A stretch of DNA of 64,000 bases, taken from assembly GCF_963422355.1 (NCBI RefSeq), contig NC_085085.1:9931306-9995305 (forward strand), written 5' to 3'. The notes beneath the pieces were generated by a model. That model searched no databases. It was not told where the DNA came from and saw only the letters and a list, made by a program, of their open reading frames with translations. The stretch comes from Corticium candelabrum (taxonomy: Eukaryota; Porifera; Homoscleromorpha; Homosclerophorida; Plakinidae). Shown here piece by piece: positions 36,137-50,000 of this stretch. The number at the start of each line of letters is the position of its first letter. Within the stretch, counting starts at the first letter, position 1. Both the position numbers and the translations under genes were made by a program.

Positions 36137-39100
36137 ATGAAGACGATTTCTTTTGCTGTGTGTGTTGTGGTTGTTTGTATTGGCTTGCTCTCCTTGTCAA
36201 AATCGGTCAGTAAGTGGTTGTTGTACTCTTCTGATTATAATTATAATATATTATAGCAATTCCATCTACATGGCAGTAGCTGGTAGTCTACGATTTTTGC
36301 AACTATGTCAGATATGTACAGCAAAGTAATTTGTATATAAACAACTTATTTGTCTACCTGGTTGTGCTGGGTTATGGGTAAATTGATACTTGTAAAGCTT
36401 ATAGGTAGTGTTCTTCATTGTCTATATGGGCATTGTTTTATCATGGTTTTATTTAGCACTATCATGACAGCGAGGCATTGTGCAGACTCTATCGTACAAC
36501 GCGAGCAGGTTTGTCACTACTAGTGCTGTTACTAGCCTGAGCTATTGTGATTGTCATTTCATTTTGCTCTAGTCAAGTGCAGAGAGGTAATTTGCAGTGA
36601 GGGAGAGCAGTGTGAGCTGACAGTTGAACAGAAGACAATATGCTGGCAAGTCAATGGTGATGCAATTTTCAGATGTGTTTGTTCATTTTAGTTAGCAGTG
36701 CTAACTTTAGATATCACGAGGTACCGAACAGAAGTTATTGGTTCTGGATGTGAGCTCAAAAAATACAAATTGTTTTGCAATGTGGATTGTGATGCTCGCT
36801 ACAGAAATCGAGTCAAAAAACCTATCTGTGGTAGAAATGGGATCTTATATGCTAGCCTTTGTCATCTTCGCAAAACAGAGTGCTTGCAGGGATCTATTGG
36901 CGCTGACGATCTAGAGAAATGTGGTAAGCATATTGTGTTGTTATACGATTCTCTTTTATGGTTGTTGTTTCTAGAGTCACTGGAAATACTACAAAGTCCA
37001 GCTGACACTGCTGTACACCTGGATTACATGTGTGTAGAGCAGACTGTTAATGAATTAGACGTTAACCAGCTAGTCATTCACAATAAATTAGAAAAGATAC
37101 TGAAGGAATCATTGTCAACCTACTGGACTTGGAAACACAACAGTATAACACTTGACCTGCCACTCTATAATGCTTTAAGTATTTTACACGCAACAGAGAT
37201 CTTGCTGAAGGAAGGTAAACTTGCTATAGAATGGGGAGACATTGTTACTGGTGACATTATTGGGAACCTCCATAGAGGTGTAGCTGCATCTGCGCTTCCT
37301 CGATTCCATACAGCTGTCGATTCTTGTCAGTCAGATTTTCTAAGACATTCAGCTGTACTAAATGCTGTCAGAGTTCTTAATACAACCTATATTCCTGTTT
37401 TTCGGTATTCACCATGGATGGATGAAAGCTGTTTGATTTCATTGACTGTCACATTGCCATGTGAAGTTGTTAGTAATATTGGGTCAACTGTTCAAACTCG
37501 ATGGCTGTTCCATCACAGAGCTTTTTTTCCTTCACTGAGCAGACGACACATCGTGAGCAAAGATGGATCTCTTACCATTGTAGGGGTGAATACTGATGAC
37601 TTGGGACGTTACACTTGCAAGGCCATTTCAAGTACCCAGGCAAAGACAAGTGTTTCAGCAGTCTTGTCAGCTGACAGTAAGTTATTAGACAGATATATTT
37701 TATTATATTATATATGTGATTTTCTTTATTAGAATGCCCATGTCTGTTAAAGAATCTGCAAGTTCATGACAGGGCTATAAAGAACAGGGCACTGGATTGT
37801 TTTTCAGCTGAATCAGTAAAAGTTAGTCGCATGACAATGATAAGCATCTTAGTTAATGAAGTGATTCTATCAAATGGGAGAGTAGAGGATGTTTTCATGG
37901 ATAACATCAACATTAAAAAGTTGATTGTATCTAATCTTGATTCTGTTCAAAGAGTTGTTGTCAAGAATTCTGAGATTGAAGTTATGGAACTGTCTGGTTT
38001 TTCTGGTGTGCAGATAGAACTTCATAATGTTCAGATCCGTGAGCTAAAGCTACGCTCGGTGACTCTTACAAATGGTGGATTTATACATTGTAACATCAGC
38101 AATGGTCAATTCCTCTCATCTCAGTTGTCTGACTTTAATATTCGGAATACTTACATCGGTGGACTTGACATCAGGACATCCAGTATTACTAACACGTCAA
38201 TGTATAATACAAGTCTTGTTGGCTTGGTGCTGCAAAACTCCTTTGTGTCGGGTCTTGTGTCTGATAATGTTAGTTATTGGGACAACTACCTCTATGGATT
38301 AAGAGTAGAGCATTCTTTGTTTACGAACAGTGACTTGAGGAATTACACAACCATTGGATCTCACCGTCGCAATCTGTCTACAATCAACATGACTGTCTCT
38401 GATATGCATTCATTTGATGCTACACTTATTGATGATTTTACTGTAAATGCCGTGTACAAAAATCTGGTTGTTGGCAATATAACTGTGAGAAATTCTACTT
38501 CATATAATTCTACATTTGTTTCAACTGACTTCAAAAACTCAACGTTTGAGTCATCCACTTGGCATGATGCTTTGTTTGCCAACTCAACTCTTTATGGTTC
38601 AAGCTTTGATCAGTTGCTGTTAAATACATCATTTCTCAGGAATCTCTCTGTCCTGGCTACTAATTTTACCAACACTCAAGTTTTCAATCTTGATGGTGAT
38701 AAGGCATTATTTCAAGACATTCAACTGAGGAATTATACTACCGTGAATGCAACACGTACAAATATGGTTACTCAAAACATGCTTGCCATAGAAATGACAT
38801 CATTAAATGCACTAATCATTAATGAGACAACAACAGATGCAGTGTATATGAATTTGGTTGCAAGGAAAATGCAGTCTCGCAATTGTAGTTCTAGCTTTGT
38901 GAATTATAGCCAGTCATATTTCTATGACTCAAATTTTTCTTTGGTGTTTATTGAACATGGCTTCTTTAATCAGCTGAAAGTGGTTGGAGGCTCACACCAG
39001 AACATGACGGTTTTGGACAGTAAAGTCAGCGACACTTCATTTCATGAAATGGTGGGCAGCAATGCTGTTTATAAAGACGTTGAATTTCACAATCACACAA

Positions 39101-42100
39101 CAGTTGGATCTACTAGAGTAAACACGGTCACCAACAGAATGAAAGCATTTGGATTTTATTCGTTGAATGCTGTGATAATTAATGAAACAACCAGCAACTC
39201 TCATTACTATGGACTGAAGGCTGTTAATACAACGGCAAGAAACTGCAGAATGAACGATGTATCATATTCGACCTCTAGTTTTGTGAGAGGAAATCTGACA
39301 AATATTTTAGTTGATGGTGGAGACTTTCGAAGTGTTTCTGTCGATCAGACTCTGCTTGTTGACATCAACATAAATAGCACTGTTGTGAAGAATATTAGCG
39401 TATCGTATACCAACTTCACGAACACGATACTGTTACAACTTGTAGGACAAGATGCTATGTTTACTGAAATTCATCTGAAGAATTACACTACTGTGAATTC
39501 TGTCAGGAAGAATATGATTACACAAGGCATGAGAGCCACAAAGTTTTACTCCCTGAACACCACAATTGTCAATGAAACTACTATTGATGCACAGTATTCT
39601 GAATTGAAAGCTTATAATACAACAGTAAGAAACAGCAGATGTACAACAGTTTTGTATTCTGATTCTCTGTTCTCTGGAGCTGTGATGAAACATGTTCAGT
39701 TTGTATCAACAGTTTTGCTCAATTCCTCTCTTCTTCATACGTCATTTGTAAATCTTTCACTCGATAAATGTAGTCTGAAACAATTGGGTGTGGTAGACAG
39801 TAATTTCTCTGATTCAGTAAATCACAACTTGGTAGGAGAGTTTGCTAATTTTACCAGGATTCGAATGACAAATTATACAACAGTCAATGCTACGAGACGT
39901 AACATGGTGACCACGGATATGACTGTGGAAGGATTTCAATCAGTAAATGCATCAATCACGAATGAATCCACGTTTGATTCAGATTACAATGGATTAGTGG
40001 CTATCAATGTAACTGCAGTCAACAGCACTTCAACCAATGTCTCATACAGAAACAGTGTTTTTACCAACAGCTTCTTTAGTAACATATCTGTTCATAATTC
40101 AATTGTTCGAAATACTGTGTTCAATGAGTTTTCTACCATTGACTGCAGTTTGGTGAATGTAAGCCATACAAATGCAACATTCACTAAATGTGTGATGAAA
40201 AATCATGGAGTCTTTGAGTCAGTGTACATTCAGTCAAAGTTCTTTAATGTCACATTGGCAAGCTATGTTGAGTCTCGTAATGAGTATCATGACGTTGTAA
40301 CTAATCATGTAACTTACAAAGATTCAGAATTGTCGAACAGTTTTGTGAAAAATTGGAAGTCATCAAATGATGTGTGGATTCACCACAAAGAAGATGAAAT
40401 GGCATACAACAATGTTTCTCTTGAAGATGGACATATTTCTAAAGCTAGGTTCTCTAACCTAACCGCAACTGAATATGATCTGGTCAATGTCAGGCAGACA
40501 AATGTCACTTACAGGGATGTTGTGACCAGTGATCATCGCAATGTGAACTGCACATTCAATGACTGCACTTTTGTCAATATGAATTTGACGAACTATGTTG
40601 ATATCAATGGGGTTTATAATGACATTATTACATCAGATGTTGTCTCAATGGAATCAGTCCAAAGTGGTACTACTGTAAGGAATTGGTACAGTGTGAGGGA
40701 ACTATGCAATGAATGCAAGGATAATAGTGTTGCATATTATAATATCAGTATGATTGATGCTGTGTATAGAAACAATTCATGGAATGAAGTTAGCATTTTA
40801 GGATGGTCAATAAAGACTGCAGAATTTGTACATGGAATGTACTCAAACTTGACCATACACGACTGGTATTCATTGAATGCCTGTTGGGAATACAATACAG
40901 GTTATGATGTCGCTCTATTGAATGTGATGAGTGTTGGCACACAAATTGCCAACAACCTAATCTGCGGAGGACGATTTGTAAATTACACAGGAATAGATCA
41001 AAATCTGGTGGACTACCAGGCATATGGTCTTACCACAGTGACAGCATTTTATCAAAACTTAACAAAAACCCGATATCAGTTTACTGATTCATCGTTTGTC
41101 AATACAGAGTACTTGAACCTGCATATCACTGATGGTGCATATTATAATGTGCTGGTAAATAAACAAACCATTAGGAACACTCGTGAAAGAAACATCACTA
41201 CTATTAACATGACTGCCATTGAATTCTCTTCTTCAGATGGTGTAGTTAGTAACAATGTGTTTCAAAATGTTACCTTTACCAACTCGACACAGAGGCGACT
41301 TACCGTGAAAAATGAAATATGGAATGATGTCGCTTTTGCAACTACTGTGTACAGTGACATGCATTTCACAAACATTACGGCTTTGAACAATGTCACTTTC
41401 TTCCTTGTGAAAGTCCACAACTCAGACTATCATGACTTTGCTGTTTACAGCTTGGAATTGGCACAATGCTCATTTAAGAACGTTTCAATGAACGACTTTT
41501 TGTTCTACTCTTTGAAAATATCCAGAAGTGATTTTGTCCTACATAAGTTTGCAAGTGGAATGTTTAATGCATTGGACATCAGGCATTCTGTTGTGCAGCA
41601 AGTGTTATTTCAAAATACAACGATTGCAGGCATGGATTCTTACAACAGCACTTGGGTTGGCGTTGTTGTGACCATGTCCCGTTTGGCATGTCCTATGTTT
41701 AACGAAGGAGTCATTGTAGATTTTGAGATCCGGCAGTCACTTTTGACACATGCTCAGTTTTTGAACCACGATGAGGAACAAATCAAGATTTATCAATCAG
41801 TTGTTGATACTGCCATTTGGAGTGGTGTGATTAGTCAAGGCATTAGATTGCACGATGTAAATTCAACTGACATAAAGTTGCAGAATACGGTGTTTTCTGA
41901 GATGACGGCTACAGATGTAACCATGCAGTCTTTGCAGTTACAATCATCTAATCTTACAGTCAGTCATTCTGTGAACTTTGAGGCCAAGACAGTAGTCCTC
42001 TGGAAGTGTGAGCTCCCACAAGGAATTGTGGCAGATGCAGTTGTCAAAAAGCCCATTCTGTCTGATGTGTCAAGGCCTTGCCATATGAGTTACAGTTCTG

Positions 42101-42796
42101 GTATGAACATGCAGACTGCATGTTTGTGTTTATCTGCATGTGTTGTTCTGACTGTTTGCATGTCTGTGTGCTCTTTCTTCCTGTTTGCCATTTTTCTTCT
42201 TTTTCTGTTTGTCTGCATGCCTGCATGCCCACTAAGTAGCCAGTCTGTCAGGCACACTGTCTTCTGCTACCTCTATAGCTACTTTGACTGAATAGTTTTG
42301 TGATGTTTAATTGTGCAATCTGCATGGTTAAAGTATTGGTATTTTCAAGGGTATGTTACACAATTTCGATTTGGACAATGTGGCAGTGATGCTGTCGGCG
42401 AACTTACTTGTTCTACTGGTCACATGATTACTAACATAGGGTCTGCAGACATGATTCAAAGTGAAGATGAACCTGATTGCATACCTATTGTCATTGCACT
42501 GGTGAATCAAATGTGTGATCTGAAGCACTATTGCTTAGTTCCTGCAGAAGCTATCAACAGAAACTGCCAATTGCTGAGCGGATGTTTTCAAGTTGATTAT
42601 GCTTGCAAATGTACAGCACATGCGTTTTTTCTCTGTTTTGTAAACGTCACATTGTTATTTTATAGCTATTGATCAAGTAATTGATGAAAGCCTGAATTCT
42701 GTCTTTAATCAAGACAGCAGACCAGTCTCACTGCTAAACACTGCTGATTCACTGGATTTCTCATCTTCGACATCAAGGTGTTTTTCACGGATTTGA
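36137..42796 (+). CDS. Secreted follistatin/Kazal-Ig protein with a giant pentapeptide-like repeat region and SUEL lectin domain
   Basis: Exons: 36137 to about 36208 (signal peptide MKTISFAVCVVVVCIGLLSL; an in-frame ATG at 36107 is also possible), 36457-36508, 36573-36656, 36699-36923, 36975-37676, 37733-42100, 42350-42610, 42666-42796; joins from 36457 on are in phase. Domains in order: follistatin-like Cys module and Kazal domain (CDARYRNRVKKPICGRNG); a helical stretch of about 130 residues with no recognised motif; an Ig domain (LPCEVV, RWLF, LGRYTCKA); about 1,450 residues of Asn/Thr/Ser-rich short repeats with dozens of NxT/S sites; a SUEL-type Cys-rich domain (8 Cys, ending CFQVDYACK); a short tail without a membrane helix. 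The front resembles FSTL4/5; the repeat resembles the luminal beta-helix of SV2 proteins. Function unknown; an extracellular adhesion or matrix role is inferred. Confidence 0.8.
37831..42100 (+). CDS. Repeat region: pentapeptide-like beta-helix candidate with ~390-bp super-period
   Basis: A single giant exon carries the repeats. The landmark NYTTVNATR-like motif begins at about 38338, 38729, 39089, 39479, 39869 and, degenerate, 40259: spacings of 391, 360, 390, 390 and 390 bp, i.e. about 130 residues. Within each unit, short strands of the type FxNSxF/YxNLxA recur every 5 residues or so, alternating hydrophobic residues with Asn, Ser and Thr. This is the pattern of right-handed quadrilateral beta-helices. 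NxT/S sequons are so frequent that the surface would be heavily glycosylated. After about 40600 the super-repeat decays but the short pattern continues to 42000. Confidence 0.8.
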
Positions 42797-43705
42797 AGCA
42801 AAGATTGAAGTCAGGATTACTAACAGAATTAAGATTGTCTTCTTGATGATGTTGATTTAGATGAGTCACAAGCTAGCTATGTAGCTAGTGTTTTGTTAAG
42901 TGACACAAAATGTTGTCCCTGTGTGTTTGTACACTAGGTAGATTGTCTTCTGTTACTCTACTGCAGTTTGTTTTGAAATGAACTTTGTCGAAGCACGACT
43001 TGCAATATTATTAGCTAATTTGCAATTGTTGGATTGCATTTGGGGAATTATTGAGTCATGTGTACAGGTCCAATTAACATTTGCAGGCTTTGGCAGCCTA
43101 CTTTATAGCATGATTGATGGCCTTCACAAAATTAAAACACAGGATACCTTGGTCTTTAAGATCTAGCTGTGTGATGTACATTTTTGGTGTTTATCTGTAT
43201 ATTTGATGTTATTGGTGGTTGTACTTGGCAACCTGCTTCACTCTAGTCAACGATCTTGTAGTATCATACACAACATCCAGTTAATCCTCAGGTTTGCTTT
43301 TGCGTTGACTTTAAAATGGTAAAAAGAAACTACAGCTCTAGATATAGACACATGAATCTGCTACAACATGCAGTTATTGGTCTTTTGTAAAGAAGCAGTC
43401 AAACAGCTGCTGCTGCTGCAGCCAGAAGTGCGAACAGATCTAATCTATATGACAACCAATTATACATACGTGTACTTACACTGTATACAGAGTAGTCTAG
43501 TCTCTGTGTGCATGGTATCTTCCAGTAGCTGGTAGTGTATGAATAGTCAACACAGTTTTATTATGTCTAATTTAATTAGCTAATTTCTTTCTAAAATACA
43601 TCTAAACCGAAAGCAGATGTCAATGAGCAATACACTATTTGAAACGATGGAACGTTAATTAATTAACCATAGTCAAACTTGCCAGACCAGTTGCACCGCC
43701 CTGAC
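42797..43705. other. Intergenic, no gene seen
   Basis: The 3' flank of the repeat-protein gene and the 5' flank of the J-protein gene. No splice-supported exon. Confidence 0.5.
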
Positions 43706-43773
43706 GTAGCACTGTATCTACCGTAGCACTGTATCTATCGTAGCACTGTATCTATTGTAGCACTGTATCTATC
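43706..43773. repeat. 17-bp minisatellite, four copies
   Basis: Unit gtagcactgtatctayy at 43706, 43723, 43740 and 43757, directly before the long CA tract. Confidence 0.9.
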
Positions 43774-43779
43774 GTATGT

Positions 43780-44009
<230 letters not shown>

Positions 44010-44044
44010 GTACTGCAAGGTGGGAAGGATACGGGAACTCCAAA

Positions 44045-47000
44045 ATGGATGCTACTAATCGTGTTGAGGCTGTTCGCTGTTTTCAATTTGCCAAGAAATG
44101 TCTAGACGATGGAGATAGGGTAAAATGCGTGCGGTTACTAGAAAAGTCTAGACATTTGTGTCCAACCGAGGAGTGTCAAAGTGAGGCCCTAGAAGTCATA
44201 CAAACTATATCGTTTATTCTACATCCACGTTGTGCTATCCAGAGCTCTTGAAAGAATTGAAAGAGGGGGAAAATGATCGTTTCGACGACGGACAGCATTC
44301 GAGAGACGAGAGACGGAGAGGAGAAGCGTCTAGGCAGAGAGGTGAGGCTCGTTCGAACACAGAGAACAAATGCGACCGAGACTTTACCGAGGAACAAGTA
44401 GAACTCGTGAAAAGGTTTAGAAAATTGTGTCAATTTGCATGTCACGCTGTCGATACGACAACTAGGTAAGCGTTGCTACTTATTTACGTTATGAATTGTT
44501 GCAGTATGAACGACTGTAAGGATTACTACAAGGTATTGGGCGTGAGTAAAGACGTATCCGATTTGGACCTAAAGAAGCAGTATAGAAAAGTATGTATGCT
44601 CGCTGTGATACGTGGAAGGCCTCATATGCTAGACTCGGACTACTTGTTTTGCTGCTTATAGTTGGCATTGAGACTCCATCCTGATAAGAACAAAGCACCT
44701 GGAGCAAGTGATGCATTTAAAGGTATTGATAGTGATGGAGTAGGTGTGAACTTCTTTTCTGGTTTCATTTACTTCATGCTGTTTTCTTGTGCAATTTGTT
44801 TACCGATAAAGTGGCACAGGTAGATGATGGTTAATTAATGCTCCTTGTCATTTTCACTCAGCCACATGTGGAATTGCTTAGAAATACTGCTTGAGTTTAT
44901 TTTTGTCACAATTTTCTAATTTTTGAATGTCAATTTTAACAAGTTTACAGATATCTAGGTATATGCATACAGGTGGTGCAAAGTACTGTGCTGCTTGCAT
45001 AAACTACAGCTGTGGCCAAAAGTTGTCGGACACATGTCATGTTTTATGTAAATTGGTCATATTTGGTTAGAAATGCAGTTATAGTTCAGTAATAAATCCA
45101 ATATAACAATTATAATTTGAGATAACAATATTTTTATTATAAATATCAATTATGCCCAAAAACTAACAAAACAGGATCATTAAATATATGGAGTAACATG
45201 TAACATAGGAAAAGACATCATTTGAGATAAGAATAACAGCAACAAATTAGCAATATCACAGTAACAATTGCTAGTATTTTGTACACGGTCCCTTGGCACG
45301 GATCAGAGCTGATATCCTTGTCGGCATGCTGTTCACCAGGTTCTGGCACCTCTCAGGAGCTATCCTCTGCCAATCGTCCTGGAGTACAGCCTTCAGCTGG
45401 GCCTTGCTGGTCGGCTGGTGACGTCGGACAGCTATTTTCAGGTCGCCCCACAGGTTCTCAATTGGGTTCATGTCTGGTGATTGCGGCGGCCAGTCCATCA
45501 CCCGAACATTGTTGGTCTGGAACCATCGTCTTGTTGAGACTAAGGTGTGGCATGGAGCATTATCCTGCTGGAATGTGTAGTTCTGGCCATTCCGGAACAT
45601 CTCACGAGCTGCAGGTAACATTGGATCACACAGAATAGCCTCATACTTGTCAGAGTTGACTGTTCCATCACTTACAGTCAGCCTTCCAACTCCAGAACTT
45701 GACATGCACTCCCAGACCGTAACAGATCCCGAGCCATGCTTCACTGTGGGAACAATGCAGTCTTTGTTCCACTCTTCTCCGGGCCTTCTTCGTACCCTCA
45801 CATTCCCTGGAGTTGCGAACAACTGGAAACTGGATTCGTCAGACCATAACACACGGTTCCACTGTCTTTGAGTCCATTTTTGCACTTACGAGCCCAAGGC
45901 AGCCTCTTCCTCTTCTGATCAGGTTTGATGAGTGGCTTCTTTTGGGCCTTGCATAACCTCAGACCATGGTCTAGCAACCTTCTGTGAGTTGTCCTGACAG
46001 AAGCAGTCACAGCACCACCATTAGTCCATTTTTGGTGTAATTTTACTGCTGTTTTCTTCCTGTCTCGCAAGCTCATCCTGCACAGGTTCCTGTCGTCTTG
46101 AGCAGTGGTGACCTGTGGCCGTCCAGTGCGGCGCCCGTCCCTCACACTACTGGTTTGACGGAGTTTCTGGAGCAAGGCTGCAACGCCAGCAGGGGATTTA
46201 CGAACCATGCGAGCAATCTGGCGGCAGCTGAGACTCTCGTCATGCAGCACCTGGATCCTGATCCTCTCCGCCTCGGTGTAGTTCCGTGTCTTGGCCATCG
46301 TGAGCTTAGTATGAGTCAAATTGCTCAGAAACTTCTGCTAGACTTATAGCTACACTTGTGCAATACAATTGTGGTTTTTTAAATATAGTTTTATAGGCTA
46401 TTCTCTAAATGGCGACAAACACATCTGTAATGGAATACGTAGCTATCGGTCAAACAATTGCTATACCAGGTTAAAGTAATTTTGTCATCCCTAAATCTGC
46501 TTAAATATTGGTTTATTATACTCTCTTTGAGTAAACAGGTCATAATGTTCAGTGCAAGTCCTGGTGAGAACCATATTTTTCACTTTAACGATATTTTTTA
46601 AGGTGTCCGACAAGTTTTGGCCACAGCTGTATATTTAGGGGCACAAGCAAAGTAAGGGTTTAAGATTATCGACAATTTCATGAGCATACAAAGCTCACGC
46701 TAGGGGGAGGGTTATGGCTACTGTACACTTTATAAACGTTGGTCGGTAGCAAACGGGTTGTGCTAATTTTTCTGTTATCCATGGCTGGAATTGCATCATG
46801 CATTGTTCTCGTGCTAGTCACTTGTATGTACGAGATTTGCAAACATATACGACTGCTGCAGCCTATTCCGGTTTTGTTCTAGAACAACATCTGCAGTCCA
46901 TAAAGAGCTCAGCTGTCTGTACCACGGCTTTCTCGACATTTTGTCTTTGTCCACTTGAATAATCAGAAACCTCGAGCATACATCATTTGAGCTGGTCAAT

Positions 47001-50000
47001 TGGAGTGAAAGAAGAACTGTATCAATGCAGAAGCATTAAAGATCGCACATCAACCCTCTAATAGATGGAACCACAGTCAAGCTATTGAATTGTGCACTAA
47101 CAATATTGCGTATGCTTTGGGAAGGGGAGGAGGGCTTCAGAAACTTTGAACGCTTGTGAAATTGTCGATAATTTTGAATGACCTCTCTAAGGTCAACTGA
47201 ATGCTATCAGATTTTAAGAAACTACCGTATTTCCGTGCATTTAGCTGCATGCCGTTTAGGCTGGAGATTACCAGGTTGCGGGTGTACTCCGGGGTATACC
47301 AGCATGCCGGAGAAAGAGAGGTGATTTGACCAACCTTTCTAGAGTATAGACTAGACCCATAGATCTATGCTGCATCCGTTCTTAGATATTGATTGAACTA
47401 ACATACATAAACACTAAGACGTATACTTTATCATCTAGATGAAGTATATAATCAACCCTATCATGTTTGATTGTCTCTCTTCATTCTCCTCTTCTTCATC
47501 GTCTTCCTCTCTTATCTGTCAGCCCTGTGTGTTCTTCTGCCTGTTCAAACCTAATCCTGTACGCACTGACGAGACACTCCACATTCCCTGCGACTTTGGT
47601 TTTGTTTCCACCGTGCTCGTCGTACTTGGGTAACACCCTAGCTTTTTAATTGTGTATGACCTTTGGCCAAACTGCAAAGATCCATTCTCGATACCTTCTG
47701 GCTGTTCGACTTTCTCTTTTCTAGCTGGGCCTTTGGGGAAGCTGTATTCTCTAGGTCAACGAATCGAATTATGGCGCTTGTGCAGTAGAATCACCACGCA
47801 TGTGTAGTTGCTCCCTCGCCATTACTGGCACTCCCTCATGCTATACCGGCATGCTGGTATCGTTACCAGAGAGAGACAAGCAAAGTTTCTGGTAATCCTC
47901 GCTTATACCAGCATGCAGCTAAATGCGCGGAAATATGGCACTTTCCAGTGTTCGTTGGATAATCGTTATGTTACATAAAGCATTATTCAAAAGTTTTAAC
48001 CACTTAATGAACGTACCGTATTTCTGTGCATTTAGCTGCATGCTGGTATAAGCAGGGATTACCAGAAACTTGCTTGTTGGACTCTGGTAACAATACTGGC
48101 ATGCGGGTATAGCGTGAGGGAGTGCCGGTAATGGCGAGGGAGCAATTACACATGCGTGGTAATTCTACTGCAGCCATGCCGTAATTCGATTTGTTGACCT
48201 ACAGAATGCAGCGTCCCTAAAGCCCAGCTATATAGAAAAGGAAAAGTTGAACAGCCAGAAGGTATTGAAAATAGCAGTGTGGCAGAAGATCATACACAAT
48301 CGAAAAGCTAGCGGTACTACGCAAGTACAACGAGCTCGGTGGAAACAAAACGAAAGTCACCAGGCAATGTGGAGTGTCTTGTCAGTGTGGACAGGATTAT
48401 GTTTGAACGAAAAGAAGAACACACAGGGCTGACAGATAAAAAAGAGAGGAAGACGATGAAGAAGAGGAGGATGAAGACAGAGAAAATCAAACATTATAGG
48501 GTTGATTATATACTACATCTAGATGAAAAAGTATACGTCAGTGTTTATTTGTGTTAGTTCAATCAATGTCTAAGAACGGATGCAGCATAGATCTATGGGT
48601 CCAGTCTATAGGGAGGTTGGTTAAATCACCTTTCTATGTCTGGCATGTCGGTATACCCAGGGTATACCGGCACCCTGGTAATCCCGGCTTAAACCGGCAT
48701 ACAGCTAAATGTGCCGAAATACGGTACAATGCAATGTGGATGCAATAGAACATTTGTATGCAATGTAAAGAAGACTCTAACTACTTCTCTCAATTTAGAA
48801 ACAGACTTAATTAATGCATTGTTAGCAAGACAGTAATTTTCATGAAGAAGGATTTTGCTAAGCATTTGGTAGACTATAATAGCCTATTTTGGTTTTGTTC
48901 TGTGAACCAGAATTTGTATACAAAGCTCTCACTAAAGTCCGTTCAAAGAATGGAGAGCCTGTGGGAAATGTGGTTACCAGATAAGACATAATAGGGTGGA
49001 AACAACAATATGGCTCTCATCCTGGATTGTAATACTAACAATCGATAAATGAGCAATTAGAGCAATGGTTGCTACCCAGCCCTCACTGCCTACTATCTAT
49101 CTACTTTAGTACGTCAGGGTCCGTCCTGTTCAACCGTTTTCTGCCATTCGAACTGGCCATAGAAGGCGTTGAAAATATGACGGCGGCGAAATGGAAGAAG
49201 CCTGTCGACCACGTCATCCAGAAAGTGGAAAGCTATTACAGAACGTCAGACGGCGTGCTAGAACAAGCGGTAGAAAGATTAGTAGGTAAGGAGAACTCTT
49301 CAGACAGTGAAGAGATCCTCCTAGGAGACGACGAGAATGACAGCAATTATTAATACAATTAGTTTCGTGGGTGTCATTTACTGACGGTATTCTTTGTCGG
49401 TAATGCATGGGAGGAGTCTCGTTCAGGAAGCATGCTGCATCTACTAACCCAGGATCTATAGAGTTAATTTGTCCAGAGATCTGACTCCACCTAGTCACGT
49501 GCTCTCGAATGATATGTTTATCAACGGCGTAGGGGGCGTACTTGCCGAGAAACGGGAATTTTCCCACGGGCTCTCCATTCTTTGAACGGACTTTAGTCTT
49601 ATTTAATCAACATATTTGTGTTGTTTCTGACATAATAGCATGTGCTGCTGTTGATGAGGGATGGACTAAGTGGAAGATGAGCTGTGGAAATGAAACACTC
49701 TAGCAGGGTTTAAATTATTCAAATTTGGTGGTCGCCAGTGCAATAAATGTAAAGGCACGCCTACTTTATTTACAACCACGCCTACTTTTGCTATTTCAGT
49801 GTGTTCACATTACATTTCTAACTGAAACTGAAAGTAGATATCTGGGATTGTAGGTGTGGTTTTCTCTTGGCACTTTTAGAAATTAAATGTGGTTTAAATT
49901 AGATGTAACAAAGCAGTTACCTATAAACCCTCCTAATCTCATGGGAAGTCTATGAGAAAAGACGAGGCTTTTACATTAATCTTATCTTGTCACGTGATAA

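Noticed and set aside
42101..42291. A transmembrane-like Cys/Leu/Phe-rich tail on the giant repeat protein
   Set aside because: A donor at 42101 and an acceptor at 42349 join in phase to the SUEL domain, so this stretch is T-rich intron. The protein then has no membrane helix.
45279..46349. Plus-strand open frames across the Tc1 element
   Set aside because: Shadows of the minus-strand transposase, which has a full DD34E motif set.
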